In this document: one piece after another, positions 19,231 to 28,655 of the stretch
How positions within the stretch are numbered: position 1 is the stretch's first letter
Layout of the letters: every line of letters starts with the position of its first letter
Origin: Streptomyces spiroverticillatus
Lineage (GTDB): Bacteria; Actinomycetota; Actinomycetes; Streptomycetales; Streptomycetaceae
Length of the DNA stretch: 64,000 bases
Direction: 5' to 3'
Assembly (NCBI GenBank): GCA_014650415.1
Contig: BMUX01000022.1
Location: forward strand, 283 to 64,282
Notes under the pieces: model-generated
What the model was told of the DNA's origin: nothing
Seen by the model: the letters and a program-made list of their open reading frames with translations, nothing else
Database searches by the model: none
Translations under genes and position numbers: made by a program

Positions 19231-19737
19231 ATGAACAGCGACAGCGACCTCCAGATCGCCGGCGATCTCCTTGAGGTTTTGCACCTCCTGGCCCCCGCCC
19301 GCGAGCACCCTGCCACCGTGGCCGAGTTCGCGGGCCTGGCCCGCTCCATCGCCGCCGACCGCTCCCAGTGGGCGCACCTGGTGCGGTACGACGCCACCAC
19401 CCGCTGGTACCACCGGCTGCGCACCGGGCCCGGTTACGAGGTGTGGCTCCTGAGCTGGGTGCCCGGTCAGGGCAGCGGGGCACACGACCACGGGGCCTCC
19501 TCGGGCGTCCTCACCGTCCTGGAGGGCGAGCTCACCGAGCGCGGCGACAGGGGCACGCGGACGCTGGGCACGGGCGCGCAGTACGTGTCCGTACCCGGCC
19601 ACGTCCACGAGGTCGTCAACGACTCCCTGGAACCGGCGGTCAGCCTGCACGTCTATTTCCCCGGGCTCACCGAGATGCCGATGTACGGAGCGGCTTCCGG
19701 GAAGACTTCCGCGCGGGACGCCGTGCAGCTTCCGTAA
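19231..19737 (+). CDS. Cysteine dioxygenase family protein
   Basis: A 168-residue cupin that oxidises the thiol of cysteine, or a related thiol acid, to a sulfinate using Fe(II) and O2. The iron-binding histidines are visible in SGAHDHGASSG (His85, His87) and His140 in VSLHVYFPG; PGHVHEV (His124, His126) supplies further conserved residues. The length is normal for bacterial CDOs. Substrate choice (cysteine or 3-mercaptopropionate) cannot be read from the sequence. It precedes cofD on the same strand by 91 bp, a gap filled with short decayed repeats. Confidence 0.88.
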   Translation: MNSDSDLQIAGDLLEVLHLLAPAREHPATVAEFAGLARSIAADRSQWAHLVRYDATTRWYHRLRTGPGYEVWLLSWVPGQGSGAHDHGASSGVLTVLEGELTERGDRGTRTLGTGAQYVSVPGHVHEVVNDSLEPAVSLHVYFPGLTEMPMYGAASGKTSARDAVQLP

Positions 19738-19801
19738 CCGGCCTTCCGTATCCGGCCTTCCGTGACCGGCCGACGGGATGCCGTAACCGCCCGACGGGAT
19801 G
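19729..19801 (+). repeat. Short decayed direct repeats at the dioxygenase stop
   Basis: Three 13-14 bp units, CTTCCGTAACCGG, CCTTCCGTATCCGG and CCTTCCGTGACCGG, lie end to end at 19729-19769. They are followed by CCGACGGGATG twice (19770-19780 and 19791-19801) around CCGTAACCG. The first unit contains the dioxygenase stop codon. Confidence 0.8.
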
Positions 19802-19828
19802 TCAGTACCGCCTGACAGACTGCTGTCC

Positions 19829-20785
19829 ATGCGCATTGTGGTTCTTGCAGGCGGTATCGGCGGTGCTCGTTTTCTTCGCGGCCTCAAAGAGGCGGCGCCG
19901 GAGGCGGACATCACCGTCATCGGCAATACCGGTGACGACATTCATCTGTTCGGGCTGAAGGTCTGCCCCGACCTCGACACGGTGATGTACACGCTCGGCG
20001 GCGGCATCAACGAGGAACAGGGCTGGGGGCGGGCGGAGGAGACCTTCCACGTGAAGGCCGAACTCGCCGCGTACGGCGTGGGCCCCGAATGGTTCGGGCT
20101 CGGCGACCGCGACTTCGCGACGCACATCGTGCGCACCCAGATGCTGGGCGCCGGCTATCCGCTCAGCGCGGTCACCGAAGCACTGTGCGAGAGGTGGCAG
20201 CCGGGCGTACGGCTGATCCCGATGTCCGACGACCGCGTGGAGACGCACGTGGCGATCGAGGCGGACGGCGAGCGCAAGGCGGTGCACTTCCAGGAGTACT
20301 GGGTGAAGCTGCGCGCCTCCGTGGACGCGCAGGCCATCGTGCCGGTCGGCGCCGAGCAGGCCAAGCCCGCGCCCGGTGTGCTGGAGGCCATCGCCTCCGC
20401 CGACGTGATCCTCTTCCCGCCGTCCAACCCGGTGGTCAGCGTCGGCACGATCCTCGCCGTCCCCGGCATCCGCGAGGCCATCGCGGAGGCGGGCGTTCCG
20501 GTGGTCGGCCTCTCCCCCATCGTCGGCGACGCCCCGGTGCGCGGCATGGCCGACAAGGTGCTCGCGGCGGTCGGCGTGGAGTCGACGGCGGCTGCGGTGG
20601 CGCAGCACTACGGGTCGGGGCTGCTCGACGGCTGGCTCGTCGACACCGTCGACGCGCACACCGTGCAGGCCGTCGAGGACGCGGGCATCCGCTGCCGTGC
20701 CGTACCGCTGATGATGACCGACCTCGCCGCGACCGCCGCGATGGCGAGCGCCGCGCTGGAGCTGGCCGAGGAGGTACGGGCATGA
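19829..20785 (+). CDS. cofD: 2-phospho-L-lactate transferase (F420 biosynthesis)
   Basis: A 318-residue enzyme that transfers the phospholactate or phosphoenolpyruvyl moiety from the activated GDP compound to the deazaflavin Fo, making F420-0 or dehydro-F420-0. It shows the N-terminal [17 protein letters not shown], the [20 protein letters not shown] motif, and [14 protein letters not shown] and [15 protein letters not shown] further on, all typical of CofD/FbiA. The ATG at 19829 is chosen over an upstream GTG because it starts directly at the conserved MRIVVLAGG. The stop overlaps the next start (ATGA), so it is coupled to fbiB. Confidence 0.96.
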   Translation: MRIVVLAGGIGGARFLRGLKEAAPEADITVIGNTGDDIHLFGLKVCPDLDTVMYTLGGGINEEQGWGRAEETFHVKAELAAYGVGPEWFGLGDRDFATHIVRTQMLGAGYPLSAVTEALCERWQPGVRLIPMSDDRVETHVAIEADGERKAVHFQEYWVKLRASVDAQAIVPVGAEQAKPAPGVLEAIASADVILFPPSNPVVSVGTILAVPGIREAIAEAGVPVVGLSPIVGDAPVRGMADKVLAAVGVESTAAAVAQHYGSGLLDGWLVDTVDAHTVQAVEDAGIRCRAVPLMMTDLAATAAMASAALELAEEVRA

Positions 20786-22104
20786 GCGACGCCGGTACGG
20801 GCACGGGCGCGCCGGAGTACCGCGTGTGGGCGGTGCCGGGCCTGCCGGAGGTCCGCGAGGGCGACGACCTCGCGAAGCTGATCGTGGGCGCGGAGCCGCA
20901 GCTGGCCGACGGCGACGTCCTGCTGGTCACGTCGAAGATCGTCAGCAAGGCGGAGGGGCGGATCCTGGCCGCCGACTCGCGCGAGGACGCCATCGAGGCG
21001 GAGACGGTACGGGTGGTGGCGCGGCGCGGGACGCTGCGGATCGTGGAGAACCGGCAGGGGCTGATCATGGCCGCGGCCGGTGTCGACGCCTCGAACACCC
21101 CGGCCGGGACGGTGCTGCTGCTGCCCGAGGACCCCGACGCCTCGGCGCGGGCGATCCGCGACGGTGTGCGGGACGCGCTGGGCGTCGAGGTCGGCGTCGT
21201 CGTCACCGACACCTTCGGGCGACCCTGGCGCAGCGGGTTGACGGACGTGGCGATCGGGGCGGCCGGGGTGCGGGTGCTCGACGACCTGCGGGGCGGGACC
21301 GATGCGTACGGCAATCCGCTGAGCGCGACGATCGTGGCGACGGCCGACGAACTGGCGGCGGCGGGCGACCTGGTGAAGGGCAAGGCGGACGGGCTGCCGG
21401 TGGCGGTCGTGCGGGGGCTGGCGCATGTGGTCTCCGCCTCCGTGGAAGAGGGTGCGCGGGCGCTCGTACGGGGCGCGGCGGACGACATGTTCCGGCTGGG
21501 GACCTCGGAGGCGGTCCGGGAGGCGGTGACGCAGCGGCGCACGGTGCGGGAGTTCACCGACGATCCGGTGGATCCCGGGGCGGTGCGGCGGGCGGTCGCG
21601 GCGGCGGTGACGGCGCCGGCGCCGCACCACACGACGCCGTGGCGGTTCGTGCTGCTGGAGTCGGAGGCGGCGCGGGTGCGGCTGCTCGACGCGATGAAGG
21701 ACGCGTGGATCGCGGATCTGCGGGCGGACGGGAAGTCCGAGGAGTCCATCGCGAAGCGGGTGCGGCGGGGGGAGGTCCTGCGGAGGGCCCCGTACCTGGT
21801 GGTGCCGTGTCTGGTGATGGACGGGGCCCATGACTACGGGCACGCCCGGCGGGATGCTGCGGAGCGGGAGATGTTCGTGGTGGCCATGGGGGCCGGGGTG
21901 CAGAACTTCCTGGTGGCGTTGGCCGGGGAGCGGCTGGGGTCGGCGTGGGTGTCCTCGACGATGTTCTGCCGGGAGGTGGTGCGGGACGTGCTGGGGCTGC
22001 CGGAGGGGTGGGATCCGATGGGGGCGGTCGCGGTGGGGCGGGCGGCGGGTGAGCCGGCGGCTCGGGCTCCGCGGGGGGTGGAGGGCTTCATCACCGTGCG
22101 GTGA
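20782..22104 (+). CDS. fbiB: Bifunctional F420:gamma-glutamyl ligase/nitroreductase-fold protein
   Basis: A 440-residue fusion. Residues about 10-245 are CofE, which adds gamma-linked glutamates to F420-0; [18 protein letters not shown] and [21 protein letters not shown] are its GTP/metal-binding signatures. Residues about 250-440 are an FMN-binding nitroreductase fold ([36 protein letters not shown]), which in FbiB reduces dehydro-F420-0 and supports polyglutamylation. Translation is coupled to cofD by ATGA. F420 serves oxidoreductases across streptomycete metabolism. Confidence 0.96.
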   Translation: MSDAGTGTGAPEYRVWAVPGLPEVREGDDLAKLIVGAEPQLADGDVLLVTSKIVSKAEGRILAADSREDAIEAETVRVVARRGTLRIVENRQGLIMAAAGVDASNTPAGTVLLLPEDPDASARAIRDGVRDALGVEVGVVVTDTFGRPWRSGLTDVAIGAAGVRVLDDLRGGTDAYGNPLSATIVATADELAAAGDLVKGKADGLPVAVVRGLAHVVSASVEEGARALVRGAADDMFRLGTSEAVREAVTQRRTVREFTDDPVDPGAVRRAVAAAVTAPAPHHTTPWRFVLLESEAARVRLLDAMKDAWIADLRADGKSEESIAKRVRRGEVLRRAPYLVVPCLVMDGAHDYGHARRDAAEREMFVVAMGAGVQNFLVALAGERLGSAWVSSTMFCREVVRDVLGLPEGWDPMGAVAVGRAAGEPAARAPRGVEGFITVR

Positions 22105-22150
22105 CCTTTTCCGGTACGGGGCGGGGATGGTGCCCGGAGGGCATCCATCC

Positions 22151-22193
22151 AGGGGCGCGGGGAACTGCGCGACCAGCCACGACGCACCCGCAC
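22151..22193. repeat. Common Streptomyces intergenic element
   Basis: The words GGGGCGCGGGGAACTGCGCG and ACCAGCCACGACGCACCCGC lie in tandem here. I recognise this combination as a short element scattered through intergenic spaces of many streptomycete genomes. It lies 46 bp after the fbiB stop and next to the larger GC-rich repeat. Confidence 0.65.
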
Positions 22194-22250
22194 GGGACCG
22201 GCGTCCCGGTGGCCGGTGTCGGGGGTGCGGGCAGGGGCCGGAACCGGGGC

Positions 22251-22340
22251 GGGCCCGGAGCGAGAGGGGCCGCCCCCTTGCCCGCCCGTTCCGCCCCCGG
22301 GGGGCGGCCCCGCCGCCCAAGGGGGCTGGGGGAAAGGGGG
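22251..22340. repeat. Dispersed GC-rich palindromic repeat, copy 2
   Basis: Nearly identical to 9661-9790, but the centre is short (CCGCCCCCGGGGGGCGG) rather than a C20 run. CCCCCTTG and CAAGGGGG arms permit a long hairpin, which could end fbiB transcripts. It lies in the 289-bp gap between fbiB and the DNA glycosylase gene. Confidence 0.85.
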
Positions 22341-22393
22341 CGGGAATTTCCGCAGGCAAGAGGGACCCGTGATGCACCCCGTAGGGTCGATGT

Positions 22394-23284
22394 GTGGCAG
22401 GGAGATTTCAGCGGAGGGTCGTACTCGGGCCGTTGCGGCGGGGTGGGGCGGATCCCATGTACCGGGTGGCCCGGGACGGGGCCGTGTGGCGGGTGAGCCG
22501 GACGCCCGAGGGGCCCGGGACCTTGCGGGTGACCGAGGGCGGGGCACGCGCGTGGGGGCCCGGTGGGGAGTGGATGCTGCGGCAGTTGCCCGTGCTGCTC
22601 GGGGAGAGTGACGAGCCGGAGGCGTTCGTCGCACATCACCGGGTCGTGGCGCAGGCCCGGCACCGCCACCCCGAGCTGCGGCTGTGCCGGACCGGGCTGG
22701 TGCTGGAGTCGCTGATTCCGTCCGTGCTGGAGCAGAAGGTGACCACCACCGAGGCCTACCGGTCCTGGCGGCACCTGGTGCGGAAGTTCGGGGAGGCCGC
22801 TCCCGTACCGAGCGAGCCGGACTTCGAGGTGCCGGAGGGCCTTTACGTCATGCCGGACCCCCGCGGCTGGGCCCGTATCCCCTCCTGGGAGTGGCACCTG
22901 GCCAACGTCGACGCCAAGCGCGCCGACACCGTGGTCCGGGCGGCCCGCGTCGCGCCGCGCCTGGAGGAGGCCGCGTCGATGACGTACGAGCAGGCGAAGC
23001 GGAGGCTGGAGGCGGTGCCGGGGATCGGCCCGTGGACCTCCGCCGAGACCCTTCAGCGGAGCAACGGGGCACCGGACGCCCTGACCGTCGGGGACCTGCA
23101 CCTGCCGGGGATCGTCGGCTACGCCCTGACCGGCCGGCGGGGTGCCACCGATGCCGACATGCTGGAGCTGCTCGCTCCCTACGCGGGCCAGCGGCACAGG
23201 GCCGCCCGGTACATCCTGCTCACCGGGCTGACCCCGCCCCGGCACGGCCCGCGCCGCGCCCCGGGCCGCATCTCGCACCTCTAG
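22394..23284 (+). CDS. DNA-3-methyladenine glycosylase family protein (HhH-GPD, AlkA-like)
   Basis: A 296-residue base-excision repair enzyme expected to remove alkylated purines. The helix-hairpin-helix is LEAVPGIGPWTS (residues 205-216), followed 18 residues later by catalytic Asp234 in TVGDLHLP. The lead-in LESLIPSVLEQKVT is typical of the actinobacterial subgroup. The N-terminus is shorter than that of relatives I recall, and the start (GTG at 22394) is weakly supported; the ATG at 22457 would remove 21 residues. It stops one base before the convergent nucleotidyltransferase. Confidence 0.85.
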   Translation: MAGRFQRRVVLGPLRRGGADPMYRVARDGAVWRVSRTPEGPGTLRVTEGGARAWGPGGEWMLRQLPVLLGESDEPEAFVAHHRVVAQARHRHPELRLCRTGLVLESLIPSVLEQKVTTTEAYRSWRHLVRKFGEAAPVPSEPDFEVPEGLYVMPDPRGWARIPSWEWHLANVDAKRADTVVRAARVAPRLEEAASMTYEQAKRRLEAVPGIGPWTSAETLQRSNGAPDALTVGDLHLPGIVGYALTGRRGATDADMLELLAPYAGQRHRAARYILLTGLTPPRHGPRRAPGRISHL

Positions 23285-24367
23285 CTATTGGTCCGAGGAG
23301 AAGCGGACCGAGGCCGCCGGGAGCACCGCGTCGCACCAGATCCGTACGCCCTCGCGGAGTTCGTTGTCCGCGCCGACCTGCGCGCCGTCGCCGATGACCG
23401 CGCCCACCAGGTGCGTACGGGAACCGATGCGTGCGCCCGCGCCGACCAGGGAGTCCTGCACGACGGCGCCGGGCTCGATCACCGCGCCCGCCAGGACCGT
23501 CGAGCCCTCGACGCGCGCCCCTTCGCCGACGACCGCGTCCGCGCCGATGACCGTGCCCCCGGTGAGCTTGGCGTCGGCGGCGACGACCGCGCCCGGCATG
23601 ACCAGGCGGTCGCCGCAGCGGCCCGGGACGGCCGGGGAGGGCGCGCGGCCCTGCACGAGGTCGGCGGAGCCGCGGACGAAGGCCTGGGGGGTGCCGAGGT
23701 CCAGCCAGTAGGTGGAGTCGACCATGCCCTGGAGGTGCGCCCCGTCGGCCAGCAGGTCGGGGAAGGTCTCGCGTTCGACGGAGACCGGGCGGCCGGTGGG
23801 GATGGTGTCGATGACCGAGCGGCGGAAGACGTAGGCGCCCGCGTTGATCTGGTCGGTGACGATCTCCTCCGGCGTCTGCGGCTTCTCCAGGAAGGCGGTG
23901 ACGCGGCCGGTCGCGTCGGTGGGGACCAGGCCGAAGGCTCTGGGGTCCTCGACGCGGGTGAGGTGCAGGGAGACGTCCGCGCCGGAGGCGGAGTGGGTGT
24001 CGACCAGGGCTTCGATGTCGAGGCCGGTGAGGATGTCGCCGTTGAAGATGAGGACCGGCTCGTCGGGGCCCGAGTGCAGCCGGGAGGCGACGTTGCGGAT
24101 GGCGCCGCCGGTGCCCAGCGGCTCGTCCTCGGTGACGTACTCCAGGTGCAGACCGAGCGCGCTGCCGTCGCCGAAGTGGGGTTCGAAGACCTCGGCGAGG
24201 TAGGAGGTGGCGAGCACGATGTGTTCGACTCCGGCGGCCCTGGCGCGGGCCAGCTGGTGGGTCAGGAAGGGCACCCCGGCCGCGGGGACCATGGGCTTGG
24301 GGGTGTTCACCGTGAGGGGTCGCAGCCGGGTTCCCTTGCCTCCGACCAGGAGGATCGCTTCAGTCAC
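23285..24367 (-). CDS. Sugar-1-phosphate nucleotidyltransferase (mannose-1-phosphate guanylyltransferase-like)
   Basis: A 360-residue enzyme joining a sugar-1-phosphate to a nucleotide, most likely mannose-1-phosphate with GTP. The nucleotide-binding signature LVGGKGTRLRPLTVNTPKPM is at residues 7-26. EDEPLGTGGAIR, FNGDILTG (metal Asp) and the EKP motif (FLEKP) follow. From about residue 255 there is a left-handed beta-helix of hexapeptide repeats (GTVIGADAVVGEGARVEGS). Specificity is inferred from synteny and from manA/manB in the same region. It is convergent with the DNA glycosylase without a gap. Confidence 0.88.
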   Translation of the reverse strand: MTEAILLVGGKGTRLRPLTVNTPKPMVPAAGVPFLTHQLARARAAGVEHIVLATSYLAEVFEPHFGDGSALGLHLEYVTEDEPLGTGGAIRNVASRLHSGPDEPVLIFNGDILTGLDIEALVDTHSASGADVSLHLTRVEDPRAFGLVPTDATGRVTAFLEKPQTPEEIVTDQINAGAYVFRRSVIDTIPTGRPVSVERETFPDLLADGAHLQGMVDSTYWLDLGTPQAFVRGSADLVQGRAPSPAVPGRCGDRLVMPGAVVAADAKLTGGTVIGADAVVGEGARVEGSTVLAGAVIEPGAVVQDSLVGAGARIGSRTHLVGAVIGDGAQVGADNELREGVRIWCDAVLPAASVRFSSDQ

Positions 24368-24486
24368 CTTGTCGTCTCTGCTTCCTGCTGGGGGCCGGGC
24401 CGGATGTGGCTGGCCAGTGTATGCAGACTGTTCGATACGTCCCGGTCAGCGCCCCGCGTGAAGCTGGCGTCGGTGTCGCGGTAGGG

Positions 24487-25743
24487 TCACCGCCCCTGGA
24501 AGCGGGCCGCGGTCCAGCGCGCGGTGCCGAGCTTCTGGTAGAGGCGGCCGCCGGGGCATTCGGTGGCGAAGCCGTCCCGGTGGCCCGAGATGACGTTCAG
24601 CCGGACCTTCTTCCCCTTCTGGTAGAGGTTGCCTCCCGCTGAGGTGAGGTAGGTGGTGCCCTTGGGGTTGGCGCCGTGCAGCCCGAGTTTCCAGGCGGTG
24701 AGCTTCGCGACGGCCTTCACCGCGGCGGCGGGCGGAGTGGAACTGCTGTACGTCCCGAGGACGGCGATGCCCATGCTGTCGGAGTTGAAACCGAGAGTGT
24801 GCGCCCCGAGGACCGGCTTGGCCACACCTCCGGCACGGCCTTCGTAGACATTGCCGCACTTGTCGACGGCGAAGTTGTAGCCGAAGTCCCGCCAGCCGCT
24901 GCTCTTGACGTGGTAGCGGTAGATACTGCGCAGGACGGAGCCCGACTGCGAACAGCTGTACCCATTTCCGGACGCGCTGTGATGGACGAAGGCGGCCCTG
25001 ATCGTCTTGGTGTAGACGTTGCCCTTCTCCTTCAGCCGCTCGTCGGCGCCCCAGCCCTTGCGCAGGACGATGCGCGGGCGCGGTCCGATGCGCGGGCGCT
25101 GCACACCGGCTTCCGCTTCCGTTTCAGCCTGTTCCAGGTGGGCGGAGGCGGCGTCGGCCTCGGTCTCGGCGCGGGTCAGTTCGGGGAGTTCCAGGGCGGC
25201 GGAGGGTGCGCGGGAGCTGTCGCGGGGCGGTTCGGCGCCGGGGTCGACGAGGTCGAGGCGCAGTCCCTCGGGCAGCGGTCCGCCGGTGGGGCGGACGCGG
25301 GCCTGGACGGCGTCGGACGCGCCGACCCACAGGGGTGCGGTCGCGCCGTGCGTACGGTTCTCCCCCGCGCCCGGGTCGGCCGCGTCGGCGGAGTGCGTAT
25401 CGAGGTCCTGCCAGCGCGACCAGTCACCGCCGGCCGCTGCTCTCGTACGGACCTGGACCTGCCCCTTCAGTACGGCACGGGGGTCGTCCCAGACCACGCC
25501 GACCAGCGAGAACGGGTCCACGTCACGGGGGTTGAGGCCGAGCGTGACCGCGCGCGGGACGGCCCGGTCGGTGCGTCCGGCGAGCGGGGTCAGCGGCAGG
25601 GAGACGGTCTTGCCGGGGAGGTCGGCAGACTGCGCGCCCGCCAACTGCCGCCGGTCGGCGGGGGCGTCGTCGGGGAGCACGAGCGGGAGCGCGAGGAGGG
25701 CCGCGCAGGTGACGCCGATGGAGGAAGCAAGGAGTGCACGCAT
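24487..25743 (-). CDS. Secreted N-acetylmuramoyl-L-alanine amidase (PGRP/amidase_2)
   Basis: A 418-residue exported wall hydrolase. It starts with a signal peptide (MRALLASSIGVTCAALLALP), then a Pro/Asp-rich region and a beta domain to about residue 200. The zinc amidase domain follows: AAFVHHSASGNGYSC with the first His, WRDFGYNFAVDKCGNVYEGR, GAHTLGFNSDSMGIAVLG, and the last His plus Cys in GHRDGFATECPG. It would cleave the lactyl-Ala bond of peptidoglycan. The ATG at 25743 starts the signal peptide directly; the ATG at 25761 is possible. It lies next to the LCP cluster, fitting a wall-maintenance neighbourhood. Confidence 0.92.
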   Translation of the reverse strand: MRALLASSIGVTCAALLALPLVLPDDAPADRRQLAGAQSADLPGKTVSLPLTPLAGRTDRAVPRAVTLGLNPRDVDPFSLVGVVWDDPRAVLKGQVQVRTRAAAGGDWSRWQDLDTHSADAADPGAGENRTHGATAPLWVGASDAVQARVRPTGGPLPEGLRLDLVDPGAEPPRDSSRAPSAALELPELTRAETEADAASAHLEQAETEAEAGVQRPRIGPRPRIVLRKGWGADERLKEKGNVYTKTIRAAFVHHSASGNGYSCSQSGSVLRSIYRYHVKSSGWRDFGYNFAVDKCGNVYEGRAGGVAKPVLGAHTLGFNSDSMGIAVLGTYSSSTPPAAAVKAVAKLTAWKLGLHGANPKGTTYLTSAGGNLYQKGKKVRLNVISGHRDGFATECPGGRLYQKLGTARWTAARFQGR

Positions 25744-25881
25744 GCAGCAGATAGTGGTCATACCGTCATAAATCTGTCCATCGGTGAAGTGACGGTCCGT
25801 GACGTTCCGTCCGCCGGACGGGTGGCCGGGCGCGGGCCGCCCCCGCCGCCCCGGCCGCGCCCGGCGACGTACGCTCGCCTG

Positions 25882-26637
25882 ATGAACTCCACCGATCGCA
25901 CCCCTGCCGACCTGCTGCGTTCCGCGCTCGCCACGGACCCGGGCCGTCCCCTCGTCACCTTCTACGACGACGCGACGGGCGAGCGCGTCGAACTGTCCGT
26001 GGCGACCTTCGCCAATTGGGTGGCCAAGACCGCCAACCTCCTCCAGGGCGACCTGTCCGCCGGGCCCGGCGACCGGCTCTCGCTGCACCTGCCCGCGCAC
26101 TGGCAGAGTGCCGTGTGGCTGCTGGCCTGCGCCTCGGTGGGCGTCGAGGCGGACGTCGCGGGCGACCCGGCGGCGGCGGACGTCGTGGTCAGCGGCCCGG
26201 ACGCGCTGGAGGCCGCGCGCGCGTGCAAGGGCGAGCGGGTGGCGCTGGCGCTGCGCCCGCTGGGCGGACGCTTCCCCGCCGCCCCGGAGGGCTTCGCGGA
26301 CTACGCGGTCGAAGTCCCCTCCCAGGGCGACCGGTTCGTCCCCTTCGCACCCGTCGACCCGGACGAGACGGCCCTGTCCGTCGGGGGTACGTCGCTGAGT
26401 GCGGCCGAGGTGGTCGAGCGGGCCCGCGCGGACGCCCAGGCGCTGGGGCTCGGGCCGGGGTCGCGCGTGCTGTCGGGTCTGGCGTACGACACGTGGGAGG
26501 GGCTGTCCTCCGGTCTGTACGCGCCGCTGGCGTCCGGCGGCTCGGTCGTCCTGGTCCGCAACATCGGCGAACTGTCGGCGGAGTCGCTCGCGAAGCGCGT
26601 CGAGAGCGAGCGCGTCACGCACACGCGCGGGGCGTAG
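25882..26637 (+). CDS. TIGR03089 family protein
   Basis: A 251-residue cytosolic protein resembling a shortened acyl-adenylating enzyme: LVTFYDDATGERVELS and ANWVAKTANLLQGDL recall the N-terminal half of AMP-binding proteins, but the P-loop SSGTTGxPK and the C-terminal lid are absent. It matches the actinobacterial TIGR03089 family, which has no known activity. It is divergent from the amidase across 138 bp and precedes the first LCP gene. Probably a non-catalytic remnant of the ANL superfamily (inference). Confidence 0.85.
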   Translation: MNSTDRTPADLLRSALATDPGRPLVTFYDDATGERVELSVATFANWVAKTANLLQGDLSAGPGDRLSLHLPAHWQSAVWLLACASVGVEADVAGDPAAADVVVSGPDALEAARACKGERVALALRPLGGRFPAAPEGFADYAVEVPSQGDRFVPFAPVDPDETALSVGGTSLSAAEVVERARADAQALGLGPGSRVLSGLAYDTWEGLSSGLYAPLASGGSVVLVRNIGELSAESLAKRVESERVTHTRGA

Positions 26638-26813
26638 CGGGCGTACGTCCTCCGGTACGGGTTCGGGGGGCGGCCCATTCGGTGGACCGGGGCCCCGCTT
26701 CGCGGGCGCGCGACGGGGCACAGGACATGATCGATGGGACGCACAACCAAGCGCCGGGTTCAGCCGTCTACTCCTGCGATCGGCGGCCCAGCGTGCCGCC
26801 GACCCGTACGAGG

Positions 26814-28427
26814 ATGGACGACGACGTGACCGACACCGCTGGCACGCCCCCCGAACCGGACCGGCCGGCGAAGGCCCCGGAACCCGGCCCCGGAGCAGGG
26901 CCACGCCCGGCGGACGGCACCACGCAGGCACCGGCACCGGACGCGGCGGACGCACCCGTACCGGACAGCACGCAAGCACCGGCACCGGACGCAGGACAGA
27001 CACCCGCACCGGACGCGACGCAAGCACCAGCACCGGACGCAGCCGAAGCACCGGCACCGGACGCAGAACAGGCACCCGCGCCCGATGCCGCCGAAGCGCA
27101 GACACCCGCTGCCGCCGGTCCTGGTGCGGGCTCCGGGCCTGACGCCGTCGCCGCCCGGGAGGACGCCGTGCTGGCAGAAGCCCCCGCCGGGGTCGCGGTG
27201 GCGGCGGAGGCCGAGGGCGGTACCCCCGGTGCCCCGGCCCGCAAGAAGCGGCACTGGGTGCGGTGGCTCGCGGGCGGGGCGGCGGTCGTGGTGCTCGTCG
27301 CGGCCGGCACCGGCTGGTACTTCTACAAGAAGCTCGACGGCAACATCACCACCGACACCGGTGCCGCCGCCGAGCTCCGCGCCTGGGACAAGGAACGCCC
27401 CACCCAGGCCCCGGTGGCGCTCGACGCGCAGAACATCCTGCTGATCGGCTCCGACACCCGCGCGGGCGGCAATGAGAAGTACGGGCGGGACGAGGGCACC
27501 CAGCGCTCGGACACCACGATCCTGCTGCACCTGGCCGCCGACCGGAAGAGCGCCACCGGCGTCTCGCTGCCGCGCGACCTGATGGTGGACATCCCGAGCT
27601 GCACGAAGGCGGACGGCACCCGCACCCGGAAGATGTTCGCGCAGTTCAACTGGGCTTTCGAGATGGGCGGTACGGCCTGCACGATCCGTACCGTCGAGAA
27701 GCTGACCGGCATCCGCATCGACCACCACATGGTGGTGGACTTCGAGGGCTTCAAGCACATGGTGGACGCGGTCGACGGCGTCGACGTCTGTCTGAAGGAG
27801 CCGATCGACGACAAGGACGCGCACCTGAAGCTGGACGCCGGTCCGCAGACCCTAAACGGCGAGCAGGCGCTCGGTTATGTGCGCGCCCGCAAGTCCATCG
27901 GCGGCGGCAGCGACACCGAACGGATGGACCGCCAGCAGCAGTTCCTCGGCTCGCTCGTCAACAAGATGCAGAGCAACGGAGTCCTGCTGAACCCGACGAA
28001 GCTGTATCCGGTGCTGGACGCCGCGACGAAGGCGCTGACCACCGACCCGGGGCTGGACTCGCTGCGCGATCTGTACGACCTGGCGTCCAGCATGCGGGAC
28101 GTGCCCTCGGAGCGGGTGCAGTTCCTGACCGTACCCAGACAGCCGTACCGCTACGACCGCAACCGGGACGAACTGATCGAGTCCAAGGCCGAGAAGCTCT
28201 TCAAGCAGTTGCGTGAGGACGCACCCGTCTCGGTGGCGCCCGCCAAGTCGCTGGAGAAGCAGGGGGGATCGGACGACGATCCCGTGACCACGCCCACGAG
28301 CGGGGGGCCGGTCGAACCCGGGAGCGACAACGACGGCGACGGAAAGCCCGACGACCCGGGCACGCCCAGCCCCACACCGACGCCGACCTTCGCCGGAACC
28401 AACGCCGCCAGAGGCATGTGCGAGTAA
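26814..28427 (+). CDS. LCP-family ligase 1 (LytR-CpsA-Psr)
   Basis: A 537-residue type II membrane protein of the LCP family, which moves glycopolymers from a lipid carrier to peptidoglycan. Residues 1-145 are a cytosolic Pro/Ala/Asp-rich region with APAPDA repeats; the membrane helix is near 151-168; the LCP domain begins with AQNILLIGSDTR (206) and includes SDTTILLHL, GVSLPRDLMVDIP (pyrophosphate-binding Arg) and LNGEQALGYVRAR. The C-terminus is Asp/Pro-rich with no LytR_C domain. The start is uncertain: ATG at 26814 or at 26727. First of five LCP paralogues within 9 kb. Confidence 0.9.
   Translation: MDDDVTDTAGTPPEPDRPAKAPEPGPGAGPRPADGTTQAPAPDAADAPVPDSTQAPAPDAGQTPAPDATQAPAPDAAEAPAPDAEQAPAPDAAEAQTPAAAGPGAGSGPDAVAAREDAVLAEAPAGVAVAAEAEGGTPGAPARKKRHWVRWLAGGAAVVVLVAAGTGWYFYKKLDGNITTDTGAAAELRAWDKERPTQAPVALDAQNILLIGSDTRAGGNEKYGRDEGTQRSDTTILLHLAADRKSATGVSLPRDLMVDIPSCTKADGTRTRKMFAQFNWAFEMGGTACTIRTVEKLTGIRIDHHMVVDFEGFKHMVDAVDGVDVCLKEPIDDKDAHLKLDAGPQTLNGEQALGYVRARKSIGGGSDTERMDRQQQFLGSLVNKMQSNGVLLNPTKLYPVLDAATKALTTDPGLDSLRDLYDLASSMRDVPSERVQFLTVPRQPYRYDRNRDELIESKAEKLFKQLREDAPVSVAPAKSLEKQGGSDDDPVTTPTSGGPVEPGSDNDGDGKPDDPGTPSPTPTPTFAGTNAARGMCE
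26925..27098 (+). repeat. APAPDA-coding repeats in LCP 1
   Basis: Residues 38-95 consist of about seven imperfect 8-residue units (QAPAPDAx or EAPAPDAx). At the DNA level units such as GCACCGGCACCGGACG recur at roughly 24-bp spacing. They lie on the cytosolic side of the membrane helix. Confidence 0.85.
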
Positions 28428-28442
28428 AGCGATTGCCAAGTC

Positions 28443-28480
28443 CCGGGCATCACCCGTTGCGCTTTGGGTGTATTGCCCGG
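28443..28480 (+). terminator. Terminator hairpin after LCP 1
   Basis: CCGGGCA+CACCC (28443-28455) pairs with GGGTG+TGCCCGG (28466-28480) around a 10-base loop, with a small bulge. TTGTAAGG follows. It separates LCP 1 from LCP 2, which then has its own promoter in the 28481-28655 gap. Confidence 0.65.
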
Positions 28481-28655
28481 TTGTAAGGGGCGTGGAATTT
28501 GTCACTGCCGTCGCTGGGCGCTGATCTGTCCAGATAGTGTGACGCGATCCAGTGCGACGAGCCGCTGCTCGGATCACGCACGCACGACTGGACCGAATGA
28601 TGAGCCGCCTGGGGGGAGGCGCCTCGCGTGGGACCGACGGAGGACTCAGGCAACC

